Below, in pieces: positions 47,611 through 56,741 of a stretch of 64,000 bases of DNA. The notes below the pieces were generated by a model that searched no databases, was not told where the DNA came from, and was given only the letters and a program-made list of their open reading frames with translations. The number at the start of each line of letters is the position of its first letter. Within the stretch, counting starts at the first letter, position 1. The DNA is taken from positions 62,001 to 126,000 of the forward strand of contig NZ_NBOE01000007.1 of the NCBI RefSeq assembly GCF_002104515.1, written 5' to 3'. This DNA is from Colwellia polaris. Its GTDB lineage: Bacteria; Pseudomonadota; Gammaproteobacteria; Enterobacterales; Alteromonadaceae. The translations under genes and the position numbers were made by a program.

Positions 47611-47894
47611 GTCTGTAATTTAACAGTTCACATGGCAGGTAATAAAACACATTAATTTTTAATACTATTTTACGATGCAGCAACTAGATACTGGCATCGA
47701 TGAAGTTGTCTGAATTCAAGAACGTGATGAGCTCAATAGTAAATTACCAATGCAAGAGGGATTATCCAAGTAACATATAATAAAGATTAGAAGCTAGCCT
47801 TAATATAGTTTACTATAGTTTGATGTAATTTCAGTGCTCATATAAGGATGTTTAGAATATTGTAAGTATTTGGTTTATCCTCTAAAGGTTAGTT
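47611..47894. other. Spacer between small RNA array and GGDEF gene
   Basis: This 284-bp AT-rich stretch should contain the promoter of the next gene. I see only tiny frames (for example 12 codons near 47673) without ribosome sites. Confidence 0.4.
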
Positions 47895-48089
47895 ATGTCA
47901 TCTAGTAAAATATTAAACCTAAAAACTCTCTTTTTCTATCTTATCTTTCTATGTACAGTTTATACTTCATTACCCACACTGGCTGCTACTTCAGAGTTTT
48001 ATCCCTACGACCATCTCAATAAAACTCAACTGGGTTTAGCGTTATTAGATGTTGAAAAAGTTATCAGAATGAAGCAAGTAAAGCTTTAG
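47895..48089 (+). pseudogene. N-terminal fragment of a frameshifted TPR-GGDEF protein
   Basis: ATG 47895, with AAAGGTTAG upstream, opens 64 codons: a signal peptide (LNLKTLFFYLIFLCTVYTSLPTLAATS) and the start of a helical domain, LNKTQLGLALLDVEK. The frame then ends in VIRMKQVKL. Adding one A to the five-A run at 48055-48059 would continue it as VEKSYQNEASKALERLNFLKKSESW directly into the next frame. The two frames thus look like one gene of about 651 codons broken by a single base, a sequencing error, or a -1 frameshift site. Confidence 0.75.
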
Positions 48090-48160
48090 AGCGTTTAAAT
48101 TTTCTCAAAAAATCAGAAAGTTGGGTAGATAGCCCTACCACAATAGCTAGATACTATAGT

Positions 48161-49849
48161 TTGAAGCTGAAAATTCTTAGTAGGCTATCAGCTTCAACAG
48201 AGATTAAAGGGCTAATCGAAGAATTTAGGCAATTTGCTAATAGTACCGATATTGAATGGCTAGTTTTAGAATCAAATTACCATAGAGCCGATGCTGCCTT
48301 AATCAATGACGGAGACAACAACACGACTCTTGAGCTTATTAATAGAACATTACCAAAAGCTATTGAAATTAATTTTCAACACCTCGTTAATCGTCTTTAT
48401 AATTTAAGAGCTATTGCAAAGCAAAACAGTGGGGATAATAGCGGTGCATTGAAAGACTTCCATTTAGCATTAAACAATTCATCTAGTTATCAAAATGAAG
48501 GCTGGGCTATAACAATTTATTCAAACATGTCTATTATCTACTTAGAGATAGAAGACTACGATAAAGGTCTGGAAATAAACGATTTAGCATTCGAATTATT
48601 TAAAGAAGAAAAAATAGAAAACGATCAAATTGAAACATCACTATTAATAATGAAAGCTCTTTTCTTGAAAAATACCAATGATTACGAGCAAGCAATTAAA
48701 ACTTTTTATCAAGCTGAAAATAGTGCCATAAAATCAGGTTTAATTAATCTAATCTTGAATGTAAAAAGTAACCTTTCAGGCGCATTATTAGCGGATAATA
48801 AAGCAAATGAAGCCAAAAAAGTGGTTTTAGAATGTATTGCAGATTCAGTTCAACATAGTTTAAGTTCTACTCTGTCTTACTGCCAATCAAATTTAGCCCA
48901 TATTGAAATTGAATTAGGCAATTATCCCGAAGCTATTACGTTATTAAAACAAGCAAAAAGTAGCTTTGAGAAAAAGAATAATATGAAAGCTGCCATACAG
49001 CAACAACTTAGCTTAAGTGTCGCTTACGAGCGCTCAGGCGACTATTACACTGCATTACAACAATTGAAAAAGTATTATGAACAAAACATTGATCTAATGT
49101 TTAATGAACGAACAAAAGAGATATCTAGAATAGAAGAGGCTTTTGAGGCTAAATTAAAAGATAAACAAATAGCACTTCTTAAAGCTAATAATGATCTACA
49201 GTCAGCTAGATTACGAGAGAACGCATTAACTAACCAGCTAATAATCATCATATCAATTTTTTCAATTATTTTTTTACTGTATTTTATTCGCAACTACATA
49301 AAGATCAAAAAACAGACAGTTTTTTTAGAGAAATCAAATGCTACGTTACTTGATAACAGCTTTATTGATCCATTAACCAAAGTCGGAAACAGAAGAGCGC
49401 TTGCCGAATATATTACGATGCTTGAGGACAATACAAAAAATATTGAACACTATGTTGTTATTCTTGATATTGATCATTTTAAAAATGTAAATGATACCTA
49501 TGGTCACATGGTCGGAGATGAAATTCTTGGTGAAGTGGCTAATCGATTGAGCGCTGAAACTAGGGACAAAGATAAACTGGTTCGATGGGGTGGAGAAGAG
49601 TTCGTTTTTGTGATCGCGGGGGGAAATAAAGACAACAAAACCTCTGTTGCTAATAGAATTATTAAAACCATTTCAAGTAAGGCTATCACGACAAGTGTTG
49701 GTGAAATACGGGTTACCGTTTCAGCAGGAGCAGCTAATATTAAACCAGGTCAACTCAATAAGGAAACTTGGCCAGAAGTACTCAAAAAAGTCGATCGCGC
49801 CTTATATATAGCTAAAGAAGGCGGAAGGAATCAAGCGGTATTGATATAA
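48161..49849 (+). CDS. TPR-GGDEF diguanylate cyclase (downstream frame)
   Basis: This frame encodes the bulk of a diguanylate cyclase. TPR-like helical repeats fill about residues 1-330 (for example ALKDFHLALNNSSSYQNEGWAITIYSNMSIIYLEIEDYDKGLEIN). A coiled coil and a membrane helix (LIIIISIFSIIFLLYFI, about 360-378) follow, then a GGDEF domain. The active site reads RWGGEEFVFV (GGEEF) and the domain start is DPLTKVGNRRAL. It makes cyclic di-GMP in the cytoplasm in response to a periplasmic TPR sensor. The listed TTG at 48161 is only the first start in the frame; the real protein probably begins at 47895 before a one-base frameshift. Confidence 0.85.
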   Translation: MKLKILSRLSASTEIKGLIEEFRQFANSTDIEWLVLESNYHRADAALINDGDNNTTLELINRTLPKAIEINFQHLVNRLYNLRAIAKQNSGDNSGALKDFHLALNNSSSYQNEGWAITIYSNMSIIYLEIEDYDKGLEINDLAFELFKEEKIENDQIETSLLIMKALFLKNTNDYEQAIKTFYQAENSAIKSGLINLILNVKSNLSGALLADNKANEAKKVVLECIADSVQHSLSSTLSYCQSNLAHIEIELGNYPEAITLLKQAKSSFEKKNNMKAAIQQQLSLSVAYERSGDYYTALQQLKKYYEQNIDLMFNERTKEISRIEEAFEAKLKDKQIALLKANNDLQSARLRENALTNQLIIIISIFSIIFLLYFIRNYIKIKKQTVFLEKSNATLLDNSFIDPLTKVGNRRALAEYITMLEDNTKNIEHYVVILDIDHFKNVNDTYGHMVGDEILGEVANRLSAETRDKDKLVRWGGEEFVFVIAGGNKDNKTSVANRIIKTISSKAITTSVGEIRVTVSAGAANIKPGQLNKETWPEVLKKVDRALYIAKEGGRNQAVLI

Positions 49850-50186
49850 GTTAATTGTATTAGTCGGTACGACCCAGTAACAATATTAACTAGGGTCAAC
49901 TTTAATACCTATCAGCCTTACAATAATAATTTTAACGACCGGATTAACTCAACACTCACACCTAACTTTCAGTAGTTGACAAATAATTGGCTAATATACT
50001 TTTACGTGTGATAAAGCATACACAAGAAGCTAATGTTAGCTTGTGGCTAGCTTTTGACCTAGCTCACAATGTCAAAAAACGAGCATAATGATGTAAAGAT
50101 GCAACGGCCGCTGAACTCGTGTGATGAAATATACGATTAAAGCTTAAATGCGTGGTAGATATACACTAAGCTACAAACATTATTTA
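49850..50186. other. Intergenic stretch without a recognised gene
   Basis: About 340 bp follow the GGDEF gene. A TTGACA at 49976 lacks a -10 at the right spacing. Frames here are all under 20 codons. I see no clear function. Confidence 0.4.
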
Positions 50187-50222
50187 TAAAAAAGCCAATA
50201 CCTAAGTTCTGGTATTGGCTTT
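50187..50222 (-). terminator. Rho-independent terminator for the OsmC-YcaO gene
   Basis: AAAGCCAATACC (50191-50202) pairs with GGTATTGGCTTT (50211-50222), 12 bp with an 8-nt loop. On the minus strand it is followed by six T. It sits about 90 bp past the stop. Confidence 0.85.
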
Positions 50223-50309
50223 TAAAGTTATGACTCATGCGACTATTTATTGCGTAACCTAGCGTTTGCTATGATAGTTATTGATAGTTAACACATAGAA
50301 AATCTAGTG

Positions 50310-52499
50310 TTATTTGCTTTCAGCTTGCACTTTTCTTGCTTGATGAAGCTTCTTATAACTGTCGATTAATCTTAAGTGTTTATCTAAACCTTCTAAGTTC
50401 ATGCCGGTTTTTGTTAAGCCGTAAAACTTCACTGTGCCTTCAGTTGAGCCAATAACATTATTCATTGTTTCTTCGCTAAACATTCTATTAAGGTTATGAA
50501 TATAATCTTCTAGCTGCATGTCTTCATCGATTTCAATTTCAAGTACCGCTTGCATCGCTTGATAAAACAAACGGCGCTCAACGGTATTATCATTAAACTG
50601 TAAGAATTCTTCGACTAATTCTTGCGCGTCTTCTAAGGCACCTAAGGCTAAATAAATCAGTATTTTAAGCTCTAAAATCGTCAGTTGGCCCCAAACGGTG
50701 TTCTCATCGAACTCTATACCTATTAATGTTCTAATATCGATATAATTATCTAATTGGCTGTCTTCTAAGCGTGTTACTAAGCTTTCGAGTGCATCATCAT
50801 CTAAAATATGCAGGTTCAGAATATCTTCACGGTAATTAAGTGCCTTGTTAGTGTTATCCCAAACTAGGTCTTCAACAGGATATATTTCTGAATAATCAGG
50901 TACTAATATACGACAAGCGGTTGCGCCTAGTTGGTCAAATACCGCCACGTAAGCTTCTTTACCTAAGTCTGTTAAAATACCGAATAAACGATCGTTTTCT
51001 TCTGCACTAGTGCCAGAAAAGTCCCATTCGCAAAACTCAAAGTCTGCCTTATTACTAAAGAAGCGCCATGAAATTACACCGGTTGAGTCAATAAAGTGCT
51101 CAACGGCGTTTTCAGGCTCAGAGACCGCAAGGCTACTAAATGTAGGTCTTGGCACATCATTTAAGCCTTCAAAACTACGGCCTTGTAATAATTCAGTTAA
51201 GCTACGCTCTAACGCGACTTCAAAACTTGGGTGCGCACCAAACGAGGCAAATACGCCACCGGTTTTTGGGTTCATTAAAGTAACGCACATTACCGGGAAT
51301 TGACCACCTAACGAGGCATCTTTAATTACTACTGGGAAGCCTTGTGTTTCAAGCGCTTCGATACCAGCAAGAATACTTGGGTATTTATCTAATACGCTTT
51401 TAGGCACATCGGGTAAGGCAATTTCTTGTTCAATAATTTGGCGTTTAACTGCGCGTTCAAAAATTTCAGACAAACACTGCACTTGTGCTTCAGCTAAGTT
51501 ATTACCGGCGCTCATGCCATTACTTAGAAATAAGTTTTCAATCAAATTTGAAGGAATATATACTGTTTCACCGTCTGATTGGCGTGTGTAAGGAATAGCA
51601 CAAATACCACGTTCAACGTTTCCTGAGTTAGTATCAATTAGGTTAGAGCCACGAAGTTCATCGTCAGGATTGTAAATATCTAAGCAATAATCATCTAAAA
51701 TACCTTCAGGTAAATCATCACTTTCATCTAACGTAAACCACTTTTCGTTCGGGTAATGTACAAAATCGCTGTTAGCGATTTCTTGCCCTAAAAACTGATC
51801 ATTATAAAAAAAGTTACAGTTAAGGCGTTCAATAAACTCACCTAAGGCTGAACATAGTGCGCTTTCTTTTGTGGCACCTTTACCGTTGGTAAAACACATT
51901 GGAGAAGCGGCATCTCGAATATGTAATGACCATACATTTGGCACAATATTACGCCATGAGGCAATTTCAATTTTCATGCCTAAGCCCGCTAATATCGCGG
52001 TCATGTTTTTAATGGTTTCTTCTAGCGGTAAATCTTTTCCTAGAATATAAGTGCTGTCTGTGCCTTGTGCGCCTGCCATTAACATGGCTTGTGCGTCATC
52101 TTCTAAGCTATCAACCAAATCAACTTTAAATTCAGGCCCTGTTTGTATCACTTTTTTAACAGTACAGCGGTCAATTGAGCGACGAATACCTAAACGGTCT
52201 TTTTCTGAAATACTTTCAGGCAGCTCAACTTGAATTTGAAATACTTGCTTATAACGATCTTCAGGATCAACAATATTGTTTTGTGATAAGCGAATATTTT
52301 CGGTTGGAATATCGCGAGAATTACAATACACCTTAACAAAATACGCCGCACACATAGCTGACGAAGCAAGGAAGTAATCAAACGGTCCGGGCGCTGAACC
52401 ATCACCTTTATAACGAATTGGTTGGTCGGCGACGACGGTAAAGTCATCAAATTTGGCTTCAACTTTTACGTTGTCGAGAAAGTTAACTTTAATTTCCAT
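50310..52499 (-). CDS. OsmC-YcaO domain fusion protein
   Basis: The protein (729 aa from ATG 52499, with TGGGA upstream; a GTG frame opens at 52514) has an OsmC-like domain at about residues 1-140. Its two cysteines (SSAMCAAYFVKVYC and DRCTVKK) match the OsmC peroxidase pair. A YcaO domain follows from about residue 165 to 560, with GKGATKESALCSALGEFIERLN and LAEAQVQCLSEIFERAVKRQ carrying the ATP/Mg2+-binding glutamates. A helical C-terminal part ends at 729. E. coli YcaO lacks the OsmC part and is linked to beta-methylthiolation of ribosomal protein S12 with RimO. YcaO enzymes in general activate peptide backbones with ATP. The role of the fusion is unproven. Confidence 0.88.
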   Translation of the reverse strand: MEIKVNFLDNVKVEAKFDDFTVVADQPIRYKGDGSAPGPFDYFLASSAMCAAYFVKVYCNSRDIPTENIRLSQNNIVDPEDRYKQVFQIQVELPESISEKDRLGIRRSIDRCTVKKVIQTGPEFKVDLVDSLEDDAQAMLMAGAQGTDSTYILGKDLPLEETIKNMTAILAGLGMKIEIASWRNIVPNVWSLHIRDAASPMCFTNGKGATKESALCSALGEFIERLNCNFFYNDQFLGQEIANSDFVHYPNEKWFTLDESDDLPEGILDDYCLDIYNPDDELRGSNLIDTNSGNVERGICAIPYTRQSDGETVYIPSNLIENLFLSNGMSAGNNLAEAQVQCLSEIFERAVKRQIIEQEIALPDVPKSVLDKYPSILAGIEALETQGFPVVIKDASLGGQFPVMCVTLMNPKTGGVFASFGAHPSFEVALERSLTELLQGRSFEGLNDVPRPTFSSLAVSEPENAVEHFIDSTGVISWRFFSNKADFEFCEWDFSGTSAEENDRLFGILTDLGKEAYVAVFDQLGATACRILVPDYSEIYPVEDLVWDNTNKALNYREDILNLHILDDDALESLVTRLEDSQLDNYIDIRTLIGIEFDENTVWGQLTILELKILIYLALGALEDAQELVEEFLQFNDNTVERRLFYQAMQAVLEIEIDEDMQLEDYIHNLNRMFSEETMNNVIGSTEGTVKFYGLTKTGMNLEGLDKHLRLIDSYKKLHQARKVQAESK

Positions 52500-52649
52500 T
52501 AGATTGGATCCCACAATTGATTGCTGTAACTACCAAAATTTCACTTTGAAACTTTGCTAACCAGCGAATTTATCTTAATGCGGGAATTATCGTGGTTTTT
52601 GCCGCAATAGTCTTGGGTTAATTGCATAAAACCCTAAAATTGAGCAAAG

Positions 52650-52681
52650 AAAAAGGCGAGTAGAAAGCTACTCGCCTTTTT
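52650..52681. terminator. Bidirectional terminator downstream of GH3
   Basis: AAAAGGCGAGTAG pairs with CTACTCGCCTTTT (52651-52663, 52668-52680) around a 4-nt loop, flanked by A and T on the two sides. It ends the laminarin operon coming from the right. Confidence 0.9.
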
Positions 52682-52710
52682 ATCAGCATTTATACTTTAG
52701 TGTTTCACCC

Positions 52711-55335
52711 TTAATGGCACTGAATTAATAAAGGTTTAGGTGTATTAATTTCAGCTTGAGGTTGATAGCGAATATCGCTTACTGAAAGTTTAATAGCGCC
52801 GTTGGTATAAAGGGCAAACGGTGAAACAATTTTGTCCATCGCAATACCTTTATCGACAAAACATTGTAAATCGATGGCGATATTTTGCCATTGTCCTTGC
52901 ACTAATGTTTGCATTTGCTCAGTAATATCAACAGCTGCTCGACAGCTACCTAGTGCATCACCAATAGATTCACAGTGCATTTCAACAGTTACTGACGCAG
53001 TTATGTTGGAATCACGTTTAACAGAAATTACCAAGGCAGAATTTTGTTCTAATTCAAAACCAAGATCTTCTCTGAAACTACTTGAAAATATCACACCTGC
53101 TTTTGCCGTGCCTGAAGTATCAATTCGAAAGGCATCTTCTTGAACAACTTTATCTACCGTACGATAAGTAATACCGGGAAGTTTGGCACTATTTGAACGT
53201 AGCTCTGATGATTGTTGATCAGAAGGTTTCTGCTCAGAAGATAAGAACATGCGCCACGGTTTAGCCACTTTTCCAGAAAATATCGTGGTGTTTTTGGCGA
53301 GGCCTTCATCATTACTCATCTCTTCAGATAGTGTATCTGATAATTGCACTTGGCCTTTATTGTTGTTGTACGTTAAACCAAAACCGTAAGGTAATAACGG
53401 CTCGTAAACTTCATCAAATCGGTTAACAATTTGAGTCGCCGTTTTTGGCCATGAGAAAGAAAGCTTGCCTGTAAAGTCATGCTGTATTTGCTTGTTTTTA
53501 TCGGTTAATAGCACATCGGCTACAGCCTTACCTTCAGAACCTGGTAACCAAGCAGCAACAAAAGCATCACTGGCATTCAACTCAGCATTTACCCACATAG
53601 GTCGACCGCTGATAAAAATACTGACAACAGGAATACCTTGAGCTTTAAGCTTTTTCAATAAAGCTAAATCTGTTTGCATACCACGTTGATAGGCTAAATT
53701 ATCTTTATCGCCATGCCCTTCTGCGTAAGGTTCTTCACCAAAAACAACAATGGCAACATCTGGCTTTTGAGAAAACTGACCGTTCTCGCTCAACGTAATT
53801 TTTCCGCCTGCAGCGTTAACTTGAGATGCTAAACCTTGATAAATTGAGGTGCCGCCAGGGAAATCTTCATTGCTGTTATTAGTGCCTTGCCATGTAATAC
53901 TCCAGCCACCTGATTGCTTACCAATGTTATGGGCAGCGTCACCAGCGACTAAAATATTTAACTTAGGTGAAAGTGGTAATAAATTAGCTTTGTTTTTTAA
54001 CAATACCAAAGACTCTCTAACCGCTTGGCGAGCAACTTCACGATGTTCTTCGCTACCTACTAATTCAGTTTTACCTGAAAAAAGTCGATTAGCTGGGCTA
54101 GGTTTATTAAACAAGCCTGCACGTAATTTAACGCGCAAAATACGACTAACCGCATCGTCGATGCGCGCCTGAGGAATAACACCTTGTTTAACTTGCGCTA
54201 GCGTGTTTTCCATTAACGGCTTCCAAGCATCTGTAGGCACCATGAAAACATCTAGGCCTGCATTTGCTGCTTGCGGGCAGTTATCATTAGTACAACCAAC
54301 AATTTGTCCGTGACCATTCCAGTCGCCAACAACAAAGCCATCGAAGCCCATTTTGTTTTTCAACACATCAGTTAACAAATAACGGTTACCGTGAATTTTA
54401 TCACCATGCCAGCTGTTAAATGATGCCATAACCGATTGAGCGCCAGCGGTTAAACCACCCACATAACCTTGGGCATGCAAGTCAAATAAGTCTTGCTCTG
54501 ACGTTAAGTTATCGCCTTGGTCGTCACCGTCAACGGTGCCACCGTCACCAATAAAGTGCTTTACGGTACTGATCACACGATCGTCACCTAAAAAGTCATT
54601 ATCTGCATGGCCTTGTAAGCCTTTAACCACGGAGGCGGCATAAGATCTAACAATTTCAGGATCTTCAGAATACCCTTCGTAAGTTCGGCCCCATCGATCA
54701 TCCCTAACGGTTGCAACTGTTGGTGCAAAAACCCAATCGATACCCGTAACCATGACTTCGGTAGCGGTAATTTTTGCAATTTTCTCAACTAAAGCTGGGT
54801 TATTTGCTGCACCTAAACCAATATTATGTGGAAATAATGTTGCACCAATAACGTTGTTATGACCATGAACCGCATCTGTTCCCCACATAGTAGGAATAGT
54901 TGAACCATCAAGCGAGTCATCAATTGATGCCTGATACATAGACTCAGCTAAAGCAATCCAATCTTGTGGCGTTGCATGCTTGTTATTATCTGGAAAAGCA
55001 CCACCACCATTTAGATAAGAGCCGAAACCGTATTTACGCATGTCGGCTACCGTAATATCACGGATTTCGGGTTGGATCATTTGTGCAACTTTTTGCTCTA
55101 ACGTCATAGTTGATAATATGCGCTGTATTTGCCTCTCAACATCGCTATCTGCTTTAACTTCAGAAGTAATTGTTGGCCATATTGACAAGTTCTTTTGAGC
55201 TAATACTGATTGCTCTGTCGCTACTTGTTTAAGGTCTGATGTATTTGCGTTTACTTCAGCGCTTGTTCCAGAGTTACAAGCCGCTAAACTCAGTGCAGAA
55301 ACAGTTGAGATAAATAGGTAAGAGAATTTATTCAT
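52711..55335 (-). CDS. GH3 beta-glucosidase / exo-beta-glucanase lipoprotein
   Basis: The 874-aa glycoside hydrolase family 3 enzyme has a lipobox signal (LSLAACNSG). The N-terminal GH3 barrel (about 60-440) carries the nucleophile aspartate in GFVVGDWNGHG (about residue 337), and the second GH3 domain follows (VVSIFISGRPMWVNAELNASDAFVAAWLPGSEG). A C-terminal beta-rich domain of about 190 residues (TIFSGKVAKPWRMFLS to the end) resembles the extra domain of marine exo-1,3/1,4-beta-glucanases. It would release glucose from laminari-oligosaccharides at the cell surface or in the periplasm. The start overlaps the MFS stop by one base (TAATG). Confidence 0.9.
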   Translation of the reverse strand: MNKFSYLFISTVSALSLAACNSGTSAEVNANTSDLKQVATEQSVLAQKNLSIWPTITSEVKADSDVERQIQRILSTMTLEQKVAQMIQPEIRDITVADMRKYGFGSYLNGGGAFPDNNKHATPQDWIALAESMYQASIDDSLDGSTIPTMWGTDAVHGHNNVIGATLFPHNIGLGAANNPALVEKIAKITATEVMVTGIDWVFAPTVATVRDDRWGRTYEGYSEDPEIVRSYAASVVKGLQGHADNDFLGDDRVISTVKHFIGDGGTVDGDDQGDNLTSEQDLFDLHAQGYVGGLTAGAQSVMASFNSWHGDKIHGNRYLLTDVLKNKMGFDGFVVGDWNGHGQIVGCTNDNCPQAANAGLDVFMVPTDAWKPLMENTLAQVKQGVIPQARIDDAVSRILRVKLRAGLFNKPSPANRLFSGKTELVGSEEHREVARQAVRESLVLLKNKANLLPLSPKLNILVAGDAAHNIGKQSGGWSITWQGTNNSNEDFPGGTSIYQGLASQVNAAGGKITLSENGQFSQKPDVAIVVFGEEPYAEGHGDKDNLAYQRGMQTDLALLKKLKAQGIPVVSIFISGRPMWVNAELNASDAFVAAWLPGSEGKAVADVLLTDKNKQIQHDFTGKLSFSWPKTATQIVNRFDEVYEPLLPYGFGLTYNNNKGQVQLSDTLSEEMSNDEGLAKNTTIFSGKVAKPWRMFLSSEQKPSDQQSSELRSNSAKLPGITYRTVDKVVQEDAFRIDTSGTAKAGVIFSSSFREDLGFELEQNSALVISVKRDSNITASVTVEMHCESIGDALGSCRAAVDITEQMQTLVQGQWQNIAIDLQCFVDKGIAMDKIVSPFALYTNGAIKLSVSDIRYQPQAEINTPKPLLIQCH

Positions 55336-56609
55336 TATGCTGCTTCCTTCAAAATATTCGCTGCAGGTTTAGAGCCGGTCCAGCCATAAAAAACAATATA
55401 GATATAACAAATTACCGGTATGATAAAAGATAATTGCACGCCAACTAAGTCAGCTAAAACACCTTGCACTAATGGCACAATGGCACCACCAACAATCGCT
55501 AAACAAAGTATGCCTGCGCCTTGGCTAGTATGTTTACCTAAGCTATTTAACGCTAAACTAAAAATAGTAGGGAACATAATAGAGTTACAAAGCCCAACTA
55601 AAAGAATGGACCACATGGCTAAACCGCCACTGGTTAGCATGGCAATACTAATTAAAATCACTGCAAAAAATGCGTTAAATGCTAAAACTTTCCCTGCATC
55701 AACTTTCTGCATTACCGCCGCGCCGATAAAGCGACCTACCATAGCACCGCCCCAATAATAGGTGAGGTACTTAGCGGCTTGTGACTCTTCTAAACCGCCT
55801 ATGTTAGCTTCACCAAAAAAATTGATTAAAAAGCTGCCAATAGAGACTTCTGCGCCTACATATACAAATATGCCTAATGCACCTAAAACTAAATGGCGAT
55901 ACTGCCAAGCTGAACCTGAAATAACTTCATCCGCTTTAGTTTCAGCGCTAGCAATATGAGGTAGCTTTAACCAAGCAAAAATAGCCGCTAAAATTAATAA
56001 CGCTGCAGTTAAGACTAAATAAGGTACTTTTACTGAATCGGCTGAAGGCTCTGTGGCCATTGAATGTACAGCTTCGTTTAAGATAAACAAACCACCTAAA
56101 TATGGCGCAACTGTGGTACCTAAAGAGTTGAATGCTTGAGTCATGGTTAGTCGTGAGGAAGCTGACTCTGTTGGCCCCAGTAATGTAACGTATGGGTTAG
56201 CCGAAACTTGTAAAATGGTAATGCCACTTGCTAAAACGAACAATGCCGAAAGAAACATTGGGTAACTGTGCATTGACGCCGCAGGATAAAACATTAAGCA
56301 ACCTAATGCGGCGATCACTAAACCTGCAACAATTCCCTTTTGATATCCTACTTTCTTCACTAACTGCCCTGCTGGTAAAGACACAATAAAATAAGCACCA
56401 AAAAAACAAAATTGTACTAACATCGATTGTGTGTAGCTTAAATCGAAAATAGCTTTTAAATGTGGAATAAGGATGTCGTTTAAGCAGGTAATAAAGCCCC
56501 ACATAAAAAACAGTGATGTTAATGAAACCAGCGCAAATCGATTTTGGTTGGGTGCACCTAAATCTGCAGTGCTAAGTTGTTTGTCTACTACGACTGAAGA
56601 ACTAGCCAT
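55335..56609 (-). CDS. Sugar MFS permease, FucP/GluP family
   Basis: The 424-aa twelve-helix symporter opens with [51 protein letters not shown], the signature of the fucose/glucose/galactose:H+ branch. [20 protein letters not shown] and [14 protein letters not shown] support the call. Next to a GH3 and a GH16, glucose is the likely substrate. The stop overlaps the GH3 start by one base, so the two are co-translated. Confidence 0.9.
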   Translation of the reverse strand: MASSSVVVDKQLSTADLGAPNQNRFALVSLTSLFFMWGFITCLNDILIPHLKAIFDLSYTQSMLVQFCFFGAYFIVSLPAGQLVKKVGYQKGIVAGLVIAALGCLMFYPAASMHSYPMFLSALFVLASGITILQVSANPYVTLLGPTESASSRLTMTQAFNSLGTTVAPYLGGLFILNEAVHSMATEPSADSVKVPYLVLTAALLILAAIFAWLKLPHIASAETKADEVISGSAWQYRHLVLGALGIFVYVGAEVSIGSFLINFFGEANIGGLEESQAAKYLTYYWGGAMVGRFIGAAVMQKVDAGKVLAFNAFFAVILISIAMLTSGGLAMWSILLVGLCNSIMFPTIFSLALNSLGKHTSQGAGILCLAIVGGAIVPLVQGVLADLVGVQLSFIIPVICYIYIVFYGWTGSKPAANILKEAA

Positions 56610-56741
56610 AAGATAAATTCCTATACTTTGGAATTAGTCATACCATCGTCTTGTTGAGTTCAATTAAGCACACTTAACAAGTGGTAATACTAAATAAAGA
56701 GAAGTGCGCGCCTATTGGTTAAACAGGCGCTATGTTTACGT

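Noticed and set aside
46980-47640. CRISPR array or simple tandem repeat
   Set aside because: The repeats are 147-159 bp with promoter-like and terminator-like parts and diverged linkers, so a set of transcription units fits better.
49976-50000. Promoter (TTGACA) after the GGDEF gene
   Set aside because: The nearest TATACT-like box is 13 bp away, outside normal spacing, and no gene starts there.
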